From Benincasa hispida (taxonomy: Eukaryota > Streptophyta > Magnoliopsida > Cucurbitales > Cucurbitaceae), in contig NC_052351.1 in assembly GCF_009727055.1 (NCBI RefSeq), positions 11,286,143 to 11,350,142 of the forward strand: 64,000 nucleotides of DNA, given 5' to 3'. The translations under genes were made by a program, and so were the position numbers. Shown one piece after another: positions 46,260 through 58,119 of the stretch. Numbering within the stretch: the first letter of the stretch is position 1; each line of letters starts with the position of its first letter. A model generated the notes under the pieces. The model was given only the letters and a program-made list of their open reading frames with translations. It did not search any database and was not told the origin of the DNA.

Positions 46260-46785
46260 GTATATTATTATTGGGTTGAAGGTATTTTTTAGACCAACCC
46301 GATTGACAACCTAAAAGACTCAAGTAAACTCTCTAACTCGGGTTGGGTTGTCGGGTTATAACTTATTTTTTCTTTTTAATTAAAAATATGTAAATTTATA
46401 TATAAAAAATTATTAATAACTAAAATCTTATAAAATTCAAATGCTAAATACCAAATATTTATGACATTTATTCCAAAATTTAGACAAAGACAAATATCAT
46501 AACAATTTTAAAAGAAAAATATTAAAAGTTCACACATTAATCAACACAAAGTAATCAAACTTTAAATAAAGAGAAATATATATGTATATATGTATATATT
46601 TTATTCATATATATATAATTCGGGTTGGGTTGGATCAACTCAAATTTCTTTTTAGTCAACTCACGATCGAACTCAACCAACAAAAATAGAAAAAGTTTCA
46701 TCCAATCCAATCCAAGAACATAACTAACCCAACTTAATTCTTACATTTAGAATTGGATAATTGGGATTGTTCGAGTTGTCAGATT
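46260..46785. repeat. Second GGGTTGGGTT-type repeat
   Basis: ACTCGGGTTGGGTTGTCGGG near 46337 and TTCGGGTTGGGTTGGATC near 46618 bracket AT-rich DNA, like 44101-44710 but more decayed. Confidence 0.5.
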
Positions 46786-47324
46786 ATTTAAATACCTCTA
46801 CTCTCAACTCCCTATATATTTTGATTTTTGGACCTAAAATATCGGACGGTAAGAAAATTGGGCTTTGGCTAGTTGGAGTCCAGTTAAAGCGCGTATATGG
46901 GCCGGGATGGGCCAGGATACAAGGAACGATAAATGCGGATCTTAACGATGAATTTGGGGGCAGCAAAATTATTAAATATCATTTTACACGTGTCATTCCG
47001 CATACATGCGAAAACTTCCTTTCAATTGCTTTGTCTTTTTTTCCTGTTTTGTTTTATTATATTAAAATCAAAATTAGGGTTTCCGCCCTTAGAAAATGAC
47101 AAAACCTAAAAAGAAAAGTATAATATATATAATATAAAACGAATTTTAAAAAAAAAAAGGAAAAGAAAAGAAAAAGTGCATCTGTGATCTATGACGTATG
47201 AACCTGAAAAATCGTACATAATTATTGAGTCAGACTGCAATAAAATATTTAACTGGATTTAATAAATTATTAACAAAATACTCCCCAAGAAAAAGGATTG
47301 TTTAACATATTTAATTTTAGGATA
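46786..47324 (+). other. Possible orphan promoter or leader region
   Basis: GC-richer patch 46850-46960, ACACGTGT at about 46988 and AAATTAGGGTTTCCGCCC near 47075 resemble the upstream and leader region of a housekeeping gene. The frame at 46761-47099 lacks recognisable motifs. No gene body follows. Confidence 0.3.
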
Positions 47325-48034
47325 GAATACACTTTTAATTTGAGATATGATCTTAGTCTCTATTTAATTTTTGAAGTTTCAAGAGATACACTTTAATCTA
47401 TAAAATTTTGAAAATGATTCTAAATGGTCTCTCGAATCAATTTAATCATTAGTTAACAAATAAAAAATGACATGACATGTTGAAATGTCAATTTTTAATT
47501 AATTTTTTAAACCACTTTTCTGTTATTTTCTTTCTCCATCCTTTCATCTTCATGTGATTTCGAGTAGTTAATTTTCTATAATTAGGAGAATCATAAGGGT
47601 TTTTGTATTAATCTAGAATTTGGAGGAAGATAAAGAATTTAAGGAATTAGTGAAAGAAAACTTTCACTTATTGTAACGACCTGATCTTTTAAGTACTCTG
47701 ATAAGAGTCATTACTCATAATTACACACTTACATTCAAAACATTTTGATCATTGAGGAAAATAAATTTCATTAAAATAATAAAGACGGTTTTCCAAAATA
47801 ATTAACAAATAAGTAAAACCTTTATTCGGGACCCTAAAATAATGAAGAAAAAAATAACTTAAACAAATAAAATTTTGACCAACATTGAGTTTCAAATTAA
47901 AACTTTTAAATAGCTTGAAAACGTAAACTGAGCGGAAGCGATTTACATGTCCCATATGGCACGATCACAGGTTCCTCTTGTCACCCGCCGGTCCGTTCCT
48001 ATCATTACCTGAAAAACATAAATTAAGAAAGGTT

Positions 48035-48088
48035 GAGTATAAAATACTCAGTAAGTGATTCCATTACCAGGATCAGACTATGCATCCA
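48035..48088 (+). promoter_or_regulatory. Conserved LTR core with TATA-like box
   Basis: GAGTATAAAATACTCAGTAA followed by GATTCCATTACCAGGATCAG and ATGCATCC. Nearly identical to the core at 50696-50750. Confidence 0.6.
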
Positions 48089-48183
48089 TGAGCAAAAAAA
48101 AAGATAGCCCGTGGCTCATACAGCTGCATCAGTTTTTGATGATGAAAGGAAAACCAAAAGACGTACTATCTTGCCTTGAAACG

Positions 48184-48470
48184 CATGTCTAGCAGGCACA
48201 CCGTCAAACATGATAATAACATGAACGCCAACCCGTCGACCCACACATGTCTAGCGGCCATAGGCACACCGTCAAACATAATAATAACCTGAACGTAAGC
48301 CTGTCGGTTCACGCATGTCTAGTGGCCCGTAGGCACACCGTCAAACATGATAATAACATGAATGTAAACCTGTCGGTTCACGCATGTCTAGCGGCTTGTA
48401 GGCACACTGTCAAAGCATGAAACATGAAAATAAAAGTAACATGAACGTAAACCTGTCGGCTCGTGGCAAC
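48184..48470. repeat. Tandem array, 62 to 69-bp unit
   Basis: CATGTCTAG marks units at about 48184, 48246, 48314 and 48383. Each unit carries GGCACACCGTCAAACATGAT and a AACATGAACGTAA.CC block. The same array recurs in the LTR at 50310. Confidence 0.9.
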
Positions 48471-50695
48471 CATAGATAGGCAGCGAGTGTTTCTGTCGGA
48501 CGGCATAAATTGTTTAGGCTCGCGACTAGTAGTGAGGGTCTTGCATGAGGAGGGTTTGCGAGAGTGGGAGAGAAGGGGAAGTTCTTGTTTTACAGATTTA
48601 ATTCAACCGCGATTACAAACAAACTAGAGCTTCAAATAACGATCCAACCATTCAAAATGAAACCTATATGTCTTGAACAGACTGACCAAATTTGAGCACA
48701 ATCCAACGGCTCAAACTCTAGCAATCGACAATTTTGTGGAAGTTGTCGCTGAAAAACCGAATTGTTTTCTCTCCAATTTTTTACCTCTTTTCACTCTCAT
48801 TTGATTTCGAAAAAATCTTAATTCTTTTATTTTTAAAATTTTTTTGAAAAGATAAATAAAATATTTGATCAAAATATCTTCAAAATCTCCAAAGATTCTA
48901 TTAAATTTAGAAATCAATTAACTTTTCAAATTATCTTAATTTAGGTTTCAAAAATCAAAATTAAAGGGCATAAGATCCATCAATTTAATACAAATTAAAT
49001 CTTTCTAAGTATTTAAATCAATTAAACCACATGAAATTAATTATCTCTTTAAATTTTTTTTTTTTTTAAGTTGGCCCTAAAATCCAAAATCAAAGGGAAA
49101 CAAAATTCAATATTTTCAAGATAATCAGTTCAAATATCTAATCAATTAAATTAAATTTAATCAATAAAAGTTTTTCAATTATTTCAATTGAACCCCAATT
49201 TTCTAAATGAAAGGGAAATTTAAACTCAATAATTTTAGATAATTAACTTAAATTTTCCTAAAATTCAGGATGTTACACTTATGGTTTGTAAAAATAAACA
49301 TTTTTCCACAAAAAAGGCATGCAGAAACAAAATTGGGTAGAATTGCAGCTCACGAAAATGGCTCTATTTACCACCTTATTGTTGGGATTGGTGTCCCAAA
49401 TCTCTTATATTTTCGCAGTTTGTAAACTTATATAAACAAATTGTTACTAATAAAATAAGCGTTATTTTATATGTGCATTAACTCAATCTAATAAACTAAC
49501 ATTCTAGATTATTTCATGTAGCTTAAACATGTATGTTGTGACATCCAAGTGGATCATGTTTAAGTAATAACCTAAATGGTCTGTAGTAGATGTATAAGGC
49601 TGGATACCTTATTCTAGTGACACCACGGATACGACTCGTTTTCTAATAGTTACAATTTTTGTAAAGTATTATAAATGATCTAATCCTAATCATTCATGTG
49701 GAAACATGTGAGTGAGGTATACTATACAAAGAGTTTGTATAAGACTGAACCACAAAATGAATAGTCTCTCTTTATAACACCATTATTAAAAAAAGTCTTA
49801 CAATTCACCAAGATGACCATAGGTGACTTGACTTTAATTCTGAGTGAGTCATGAACTCTTGCCTATGAGATCGATCATTTGATCTGCATGGGTGAAAGTG
49901 GTCTGATTCACTGACTCAATATGCTTACCATTTTGGAGATTCATCTGATTGGGGAGTTGGAAACACAACTACACAATAGGGAATTCACTCACTCTCATTG
50001 TTAGGGTAAGTAGATAAATTGCTCCCTTAAAAACTAATTTTGGGTCTTAAACAATGTGAAGCCACATCATCTCCTGGCCTGAAAGGGGTTCAGTTATAGT
50101 TCGACTATGACTAATTGTTCATTATAAGGATGAATGGTACTTAAGAAATTATATGTGACCACTTGGGTAAAATAGTAATTTTGACCTAGTTGTACTCACG
50201 AGCGATTTGTGAAAGGTCAAAGCACTATTGATTGGTTATATCCAATGGACATAAAAATATATTTACAGTGCAAAGAATGCAGCTGCCGATCTTTAATAGA
50301 GTGACTGGTTGTAACAACCCCACCTCCTAGGACTACTAAAAAGGGATCGCTACTGCATGCGTGCATAAATATTCTCATTGAGGAAAATAAAGTAAATTAA
50401 AATAGAATAATCATGATTTTGAACTGCTTTAGGTATATAAGAAAATGTTCTGACATTATCTCAAAATTTTAAATCGTTCAACCCGGGCATCCTCTTTAAC
50501 GAGAAACAAATTATATAAAAAAAATAAATTAAATAAAACCATGAATGTAAATAAAAAAAAAAAAAAAAACATGTGAAAATATAAAGGGTCAAATACGGAA
50601 GCGAATTCTTGTTCCTTTGGCATTGTCACAGATTCCTCTTGTCAGTCGCCTGAGTATCCTTGCCCTTACCTGAAAAAAAAATAAAGATAAAGATT

Positions 50696-50750
50696 GAGTA
50701 TAAAATACTCAGTAAGTGATTCCATTACCGGGATCAGACTATGCATCCAC
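50696..50750 (+). promoter_or_regulatory. Conserved LTR core with TATA-like box
   Basis: GAGTATAAAATACTCAGTAA, then GATTCCATTACCGGGATCAG and ATGCATCC, preceded by CCTTACCTGAAAAAA. Confidence 0.6.
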
Positions 50751-50842
50751 GAGCAAAGAAAGATAGCCTATGGCTCATACAGCTACATTGGTTTTTTATG
50801 ATGAAAGGAAAACCAAAAGACGTACTATCTTGCCTTGAAATG

Positions 50843-51200
50843 CATGTCTAGCGGCCCGTAAGTACACCGTCAAACATGATAATAACATGAACGTGAACCC
50901 GTTGACTCACCCATGTCTAGCGTCCCGTAGGCACACCGTCAAACATGATAATAACATGAACGTAAACCTGTCGGTTCACGCATGTCTAGCAGCTCGTAGG
51001 CTCGCCGTCAAAACATGAAACATGAAAATAAAGGTAACATGAACGTAAACCTGTCAGCTCACGCATGTCTAGCGACCCGTAGGCACACCGTCAAACATGA
51101 TAATAACATGAACGTAAACCTATCGGTTCATGCATGTCTAGCGGCCCGTAGGCACACCGTCAAACATGAAACTAGACTCACAGGTCTTCTGAAATAAAAC
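50843..51200. repeat. Tandem array, 69-bp unit
   Basis: CATGTCTAG marks units at 50843, 50912, 50981, 51064 and 51133. Spacing is 69 bases except for one 83-base step caused by an extra AAACATGAAA-type insert. The unit is divisible by 3, giving an apparent ORF at 51015-51197. Confidence 0.9.
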
Positions 51201-52955
51201 ATGCGTCAAGGCGAGACAATAAACCGATCTACTGGTCTATTCGTGCATCACATACATAATATCAGTACTGATTAGAAATTTGAACATGCTCATAATACTT
51301 GTAACTGCCATGCAACACGCAAAACATAATGACAAACAAAATCATGCTCCAGAGTCTACCAAGTAACTTTATAAGTCTAATCTAGGTCGCCTGGCACGAA
51401 GGCATCAATAATAGTATCACTTACCTCAACTTGGTCTCAAAAGTCTGCACAAATAACTCCTTAATAGCCCTTGGATAAAACTCAAATCAACCCTAATATA
51501 TTAAACACAAGTTTAGTTTAGCAACTATGGCCTAGGAAGTGAGTCAAAAATTAAGTAAATCCTTATATATATTTTCTTTTAAAAAATCCAATAAACACAT
51601 TTAATTATCTCCATAGATAATCAAATCTCCAAATGCAAGCCAAAATAAAACTCAATTAATTCCAAATAATTAAATCATATTTTAGCTTAGCAAAAAAAAA
51701 AAAAAAACATAAATCTCATATAATTTATCCAAGTAGCCAACAATATATATATATAACTTAATTACAAAATAAATCAGGATGTTACACTGATAGTTAATGA
51801 ATGTGAACTAATTTAATCAAAGAGTTTAATTAATTAACCTCGTATCGTTAAAACTTCAATTTGTAGGTTCATAAGGTCATTTTGTTAACTCAATAAGGAT
51901 TAATAAGAATCAACTTGATAAATTTGAATTGTTCAAATTAAAGGATATTAATTATATGAGTTACAATTAATATAATGTATCTTGATACATTATAATATAA
52001 AGTTTAATAAAAAAAACTTTATATTTGAATATAATTCAAATATATTAATTATATGATTATGATTCAATATAAACTATAGGCTAAAATTAAAATAAATATG
52101 ATTCATATTAATATCATAGGTTTTACGAGAAAATATAAATTATGATTTATATTATATGTGATATAATAAATTATAGGTTATATATTATATGAGATAAAAT
52201 ATATAGTTTAATTATATTAAATTAATTAATATAATTTGAATTTGAATTTTGAATTCAAAATTTATGAACTCTTTAGGAATTATTAATTAAATAGTGAAGG
52301 GAGTTATAACTCCCTCACTCACCCATCTCTCATATGGTAATGGACAGAGGATTTTGAGGAGTTTTTTTTTTTTTTTTTTTTCATTACATGATATAATTCA
52401 ATCGAAAAATACTCTCTCAACATTCATTTCCTTCCTCTGTACAATTTCTCTCAACGCAACTCCTTCACCCTTTTCACCAAAATTAATCAAGCAAGTCCAC
52501 CAAACTCTGGTTGATTCTCACATTGAGAATAACAAGTTAATCATTATGGTGGTGTCTCATTGCTATTGGTGTTCGAGAGAAGATTTGTGTTCAAGGGAGT
52601 AGATTTTACTATTCGTGATCATTCTCCAAAAGGGAAATGGAGAAGAAGGGTTCTTCAAGGGTTAGTATATCATTTTCCTTCATTATAATTTAAAGTAGAA
52701 AGCATGCTTTTAGGATTTATATTGTTTATCCTTGTTTCTGTTCTCTGTTTTCTTAAGTTCTGTAAAACGAAAAACTAAGACACAAATGCAAGCATATGCT
52801 TCCGATTTGGGAATTCCAATCCCTTCATCACTTATTATGTTGTTCCACTTCCAGATCAATTTCTTCCATACCTCATCTTCATCTTCGTCCATCCATTTCC
52901 ACTCCCAAATTCATTTCTTTTGCTTGTTTTTTCAATCTTCCACTCATAAAAGTTT

Positions 52956-53312
52956 AGGCCTGTTTGGTAATCATTTCGTTTTTTTATTGTTGTTAGAAAA
53001 TTAAGTCTATTTCGTTTCCATTTCTTACAATGATTCACAGGTTTCTTAAGTACAATAGTTGAATTCTTAGCCAAATTTCAAAAAAATAAAAATAAAATTT
53101 TAAAGCTTTTAGTTTTCATAATTTGGCTTGGTTTTTTAAACCATTGGTTAAAAAAAAATTAAGTTTTTTTTTCTTCCATAATTTGGTTTGGTTTTTTAAA
53201 CCATTGGTAAAAATTAGATAACAAATATAGAATTTGGGAGGTAGAAGTAGTATTTATAGACTTATTTTTCAAAAACAAAACAAAAAACAAATGGTTACAA
53301 AACGGGGTCTTA
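52956..53312. repeat. MITE related to the 32187 pair
   Basis: The left end AGGCCTGTTTGGTAATCATT and the reverse complement of the right end AAGACCCCGTTTTGTAACC match each other and the 32187 copies. A GGTTTGGTTTTTTAAACC segment is duplicated inside (about 53125 and 53185). Confidence 0.7.
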
Positions 53313-53945
53313 GCAATTTGCTTTTCTAGTTTTAACTTACGAGTTGCAATATTTTTGGAGTTGAGATATTATGTTCAAACTTCCATCAAAACAAATTAAT
53401 GATAGGATTAGAACCTTTGACCTATTAGAGATACACATTTTGTTTTTCAATTTTGGTTGATTTCGAATTGGGTTACTTGATTTTGTATGTTCAATAATGC
53501 AACAGGAAGAAGCTGCAGCTAATGCACACACAAATTTTGACTAATGCCATAGTTTAGGTTTTGGTGGAATTGAATTGTATGGGTAGATATGAGAATCGCC
53601 AGCCACAATGGACAAAAAGAGAAAAGAAATGGAAAGGATGGGGAAGGAGAAAGAAAGATGATAATTTCATAAGGAAATGGTTGGAGAAGAAGAAGATGAA
53701 GAGCAAGAGAGAAAATACTTGAAAAAGCTTAAAAAAAAAAAAAAAAAAAACCATGTATTCTAAAACATAATATAAGTTTAATAAAAGATATCCACCTCAT
53801 TAAAATTTACACTTCAGCATGTCATATCATTTTTCCTTTAGTCAACTATCGGTCAAATTGACTAAAGTTATCTTTTAAAACTCCACGGACCAAACAGATA
53901 CTTACCTCAAACCTCAGAGACCAAATTTGTATTTTGCCCTTAATT

Positions 53946-55379
53946 TTATGTTCTCCAATTTAATATTCACATAAATTCAATAATAATATTTGGTACGATT
54001 TTGGCATATTAGATAACATGAGTTCAATCTCAAAACCAATTAGCTATGAAAGAAGTAATTTATCTATCTTATAAAGAGTGGCGTCCCCTTGATTTTTTTC
54101 AATATGGAATCCTCGACATGATAGTATTTTTTACTCAAATGTTCTAATTATTTTTTAATTGGTTCTTAAAAATGTTCAAACCATTTTTTGTCATCAAAAT
54201 TTATTTTAAATGTACTTTTATTTCGTAGAAATAATTCTTACCTATAGCGGAAATTTTAACCCATACCTATATCGGAAAATTTAACCCATTAAATAAATAT
54301 TCCTCGTCATAGCAATACTTTGGAGGCATTTGGTGTGCAGGTTTGGGATCTTAAGCCTGAGAATGTTAAGTCTGGGGTTAAGTTGGGAGGTTTAGGTAGC
54401 CTAGATTTAAGAAAATTGTGTTCGGAATACAGATTTTGAAAATATGGGTTTAAGAAGCCTGTGTATGGAGTGCATGTTTAACTAGTCTGGGAATGAAGTA
54501 TTAATTTATAAATCTTTAGTTTGTGAAATATTTTCTAATATTTAATCACTGATTAAATTTTAGATTAGTTTAAATTTGTCATCTTAATTATCTTAATATA
54601 ATTAGGTTTAAAATAAACTAAAAATTTTAGAAGAATGTTTAAAAAAAATTGAAATAGAGATTTTTACTAAAATTATAATTTTATTTAATCTATTGTTTTA
54701 ATACTTTGATATTTTAATTTTACTAGATTTTGAAATAAAATTTCACAGACTTTTGTCATTTTAACTAATTTGGAAATGATCAATTTTTTTTTCTACCATA
54801 ATATGTTAACTTAAAATTGAAACAAACTAGTATTTTAATATTAAATTCAATTATTGAAAAACTATTTTTTTTATCAAATTACATTTGAGGAATAAAAAAT
54901 CATAAATTTTGAGTTTTAATTTTTATTTGGTCACTAAATTGTTTTAAACATTTTAAATCCTTATGTTTAGAAAATGATTCTAAGTCTTCGAATTAATTAA
55001 ATTGACTAACGAAAAAAATAAAATATTATTAAATTAAATTAAGGTTTTCTACGCATATAGCCTAAATTCATATACCTAATTATACAATTACAGTCTAATG
55101 ATATGTTTGGAATAACTTAGAAAAAAATATCTTTAAAAAATTCATTTTTATTTAAATACTTTTCATAAAAAAAATCCTTGAAATATAAAAACACACATGT
55201 ATTTGGCAAATCTTTCTTAAGAGTGTTTTTATATATAAATTTGTTTAGTTTGTTATATACTAAAAGTGTTTTTATTAATGTTTTTCAAGGTTGACTTGTG
55301 GCAGTCACAGGTTGGTCGACAAAGTTGATGGCCAAAATGTCGCCAATGTGGGGGCAAGGGGGTTGCTAGAGGTTGGTCG
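53946..55379. repeat. AT-rich DNA with MITE-like segments
   Basis: No gene seen. 54320-54490 (GGCATTTGGTGTGCAGGTTT and TTAAGCCTGAGAATG) looks like one end of a small TIR element. 55098-55290 (ATGTTTGGAATAACTTAG) resembles 13008-13198. A GTTGGTCG-rich patch begins near 55300. Confidence 0.4.
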
Positions 55380-57253
55380 TATTGGAATTGATATCCTAAA
55401 TCTAGTGTATCTTATGGTTTATAGTTTTTGTTAATACAAATTATTTATCTAATAAAATCACATATATTTTAGTTGACATTTAGACCGTATTAATTCAATT
55501 CAATAAACTAAGATCCAAGGTTATATAATGTCACTTGAACAGTATGTGGTTGATATACAGGTGATTCACGTTCAAGTAATGATCTAAAAGGTCTACAATA
55601 AATGGATGAAGGTTGGGTGCTTTATCCTGGTAACACTAAAGATACGACTCCCTTTGTAATTGTTACATGAGATGTAAGTGTTACAAACAATATGAACCAT
55701 ATTGTTCATGTAGAGACATGTAAGTGAGGATATCATGTATAAAATAGTTTATACATAGACCGGACCACGAAATAATTAGTTTTCTCTTTATGACATCGTT
55801 ACTTGAAGAAAGTAATATTTTACTAGAATGACCATAGGAGATTTGACATTAATCCTGAGTGAGTCATGAACTTCTATTTATGATGACAGTTCTTTGATCT
55901 GTATGGGTGAGAGTGGTCATGATAGCTGACTCAATAAACCATTCATTTTGGGGATTTGTCTAGTTAGGGAGTTGAGAACACAAGTACACAAAATATAATT
56001 CACTCCTTCTCATCCCTTGAGAAAGTAGATAAATTGCTCCCTTAATAGATGGTTCTGGGTCTTGAACAATGAGGTCTCAATCTCTCACTGGCCCGAGAGT
56101 TGTTAGTTTATAGTTGGACTATAAACTATTTGTTCATTAGAAGAATCAGTGATACTTAAGAAGTTATATGTAACTGCAGAGGTAAAACGGTATTTTGTCC
56201 CAGCTGTATTAGTTATAAGCATTTGCGAAGGGTCATCACTTTGTTGATTGGTTATATCCATGGATATAGAAATATATCTACAGTGCAAATAGTACAGCTA
56301 TGGTCTTTAGTGGAGTGATCGGTTTGGTTAATTGGATTAAAGGAGTTTAATCTCTCATATCATTGTAGTTTTTAATTTGTAGGTCCATAAGGTCCATTTG
56401 CTAGCTCACAAAAGGATAGTAACGAGGAATGATTTGAATTGTTCAAATCAAATGAGGGAATTTTATATTAATGAGATTAATATATAATGGTTAATTATAA
56501 ATATGATTTATAATCCAAATGATGTAAGAGAGATATATTTGAATAAGATTCAAATATTAGATACATATGAATTAGAATTCATAAAGAGATGTATACATAT
56601 AGATATGTGATATTTATATGTTAATTAACTCCATATTAAATATGATTTAATATAGTTAATTAATTTATTAAGAAATAATGGAGATTGATGGTTAAGATAA
56701 ATATATGATATTTATGATGATTAATTAAATATATATTAAATAAAATTTAATATATGGTTATTTAACTAATGTGTCAATTAATTAAATAAGGGTTATTTAA
56801 TTAATTAGCACTAAGGGCATCAAAGAAAATTCTTGGAGAAGGGGTTAACCATTCTCTATATAAATACATCCATATAGCCATTTTAGAAAAGATTTTTGAT
56901 ATCACACAAAAACCTAGCCTCCCCCTTCTCTCTAGAATTCTCTACCCTTAAAGTTCTTGGAGACCACACTTCTAAGTTCTTTGAATCCTAGAGAATATCA
57001 ATATATCCTCTTGGTGGTGTTCTTTTACGTTAGAGAAGTTCGAGATTATTGACAAGGGCGGAAGAAGAAAACTAGAGAAATCAATAAAGGTAAATTGTGA
57101 TTTCTCCTATTCTTCCTTTTTCAAGCATGCCTATGGTTTATTTGAATGTTTATCCTAAAATTACATGTTTTATTTTACTGTTTTTATTTCTTTAAAAATC
57201 AAAATTCTAAATGCAAGGCGTTCACATGCTTTCGCAAGAATTCGATTCCTTCA
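55380..57253 (+). mobile_element. Solo LTR with perfect GGTCG target duplication
   Basis: It starts TATTGGAATTGATATCCTAA and ends AATTCGATTCCTTCA. GGTCG occurs at 55375-55379 and 57254-57258. Family blocks are in + orientation. It lacks the GATCG array (1874 bp). The target was a GTGGTCGGAG-rich repeat that continues on both sides. Confidence 0.9.
56857..56866 (+). promoter_or_regulatory. TATA box of the solo LTR
   Basis: TATATAAATA about 1.48 kb into the LTR, followed by a CT-rich leader (CCTCCCCCTTCTCTC), is a plausible LTR promoter. Confidence 0.45.
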
Positions 57254-57258
57254 GGTCG

Positions 57259-57440
57259 GTGGTGGTCGGAGTTGGCCAGTGATGATCGTCGGAGGTGGCA
57301 ACCAGTGGTAATCATCGATAACGGTCATTAAGGTGGCGGCCGAAGTTGACTAGTGGCAGTCGCTAGAGGTGGCGATCGAAATTGGCCGGCAGCTGTTGCC
57401 AGAGAGTGGCAAACGGAGCTGGTCGGCGGTGGTCGCGAAG
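57259..57440. repeat. Degenerate GGTGGTCGGAG-type repeats
   Basis: Words such as GTGGTCGGAGTTGGCCAG and GTCGCTAGAGGTGGCGATC recur every 20 to 30 bases with drift. A similar patch lies at 58965-59260 inside the TIR element. Apparent ORFs here follow from the repeat. Confidence 0.5.
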
Positions 57441-57848
57441 GGGGTGTCCGAAGGTTGAAAGGATACACGAGTACTCGTTGTGGAAGTGATCGCGTCCTAT
57501 TTCTAATTTTACATAACATGCAAAAAATATGAAAGACAGAAACAAGATATACAAGATCTATTTAGCATGTATTTGTATAGAAATTAAATAGGAAAAAGAG
57601 ATTCAAAAGTCACATATCCTTGAAGACTAATCTCTTCTCAATTCCTCCTCGAAATTCAAACACAACAAACACTTTAATCATAAAAACACAACAATCAATC
57701 AAACACCACCATGCAGAAACCTCGTTATTCTCTGGGTAGAGAATCGATGAAAGTTGTGGGCTTCAAGATTAATTTAGAGAAAAGATTTGAAGGAAATAAT
57801 TTGAGAGAACAAGGCAATATCACAAGCACACCAAAATCTACACACTTT

Positions 57849-58060
57849 GGGGGTGTTTGGCGTGCGATAAAAGTAGAGAGTTGAGTTGAATTGAGTTCGT
57901 AATTATTATCTAGAGAGTTATATTGTCTGTGCTTAGTGTGTAGAGTTGAGTTGAGTTAGTAATTTTTATGCTCTGTGTTTGGGGGTAGAGTTGAGTTGGG
58001 GTATTGGTGTTGTTTTTGTAAATGAAATTGATTTTGTCTTTTTTTGTCTTCTTTTTCTTC

Positions 58061-58119
<59 letters not shown>

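Larger units (their letters stand above)
47672..49277 (+). mobile_element. Solo LTR with perfect CTTAT target duplication
   Basis: It starts TGTAACGACCTGATC and ends AGGATGTTACA. CTTAT lies at 47667-47671 and 49278-49282. It contains the conserved core (48035-48088) and a 62 to 69-bp tandem array. No internal coding sequence. Same family as 50310-51786; Ty3/gypsy-type is inferred. Confidence 0.9.
50310..51786 (+). mobile_element. Solo LTR nested in an LTR
   Basis: It starts TGTAACAACCCCACCTCC and ends AGGATGTTACA. The flanks CTGGT (50305-50309) and CTGAT (51787-51791) differ at one base. It shares the core and the 69-bp array with 47672-49277, so the two are the same family. This is the youngest layer at this site. 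Confidence 0.85.
49380..52830 (+). mobile_element. LTR of the TGTTGG family, CTTAT target duplication, split by another LTR
   Basis: It starts TGTTGGGATTGGTGTCCCAA and ends near CAATCCCTTCATCA. CTTAT flanks it at 49375-49379 and 52831-52835. The family blocks (GTATAAGACTGAACCACAAA, and the CATTCATGTGGA and ATTGGGGAGTTGG blocks) are in order but interrupted at 50310 by a 1477-bp LTR. Without the insert it is about 1.97 kb. The last three bases before the duplication (TCA) are not typical of the family, so the end could shift by three. Confidence 0.85.
47325..53945. mobile_element. Long-inverted-repeat DNA element, host for three LTRs
   Basis: The left end (47325-47560) and the right end (about 53600-53945) are inverted relatives. 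The left has GTCTCTATTTAATTTTTGAA, TGACATGACATGTTGAAATG and CTTTCTCCATCCTTTC. The right, reverse-complemented, has GGTCTCTGAGGTTTGAGG, TGATATGACATGCTGAAGTG and CTTTCTCCTTCCCCATCC. Arms are about 200 bases or more. Without the nested LTRs the element would be about 1.5 kb. It encodes nothing recognised, though 53560-53740 is purine-rich. The class may be MULE-like, but no target duplication was resolved. Confidence 0.55.

Noticed and set aside
48184..51200. Regular 69-bp repeats as a possible CRISPR array
   Set aside because: The units are tandem without variable spacers, lie within LTRs, and the DNA is plant nuclear.
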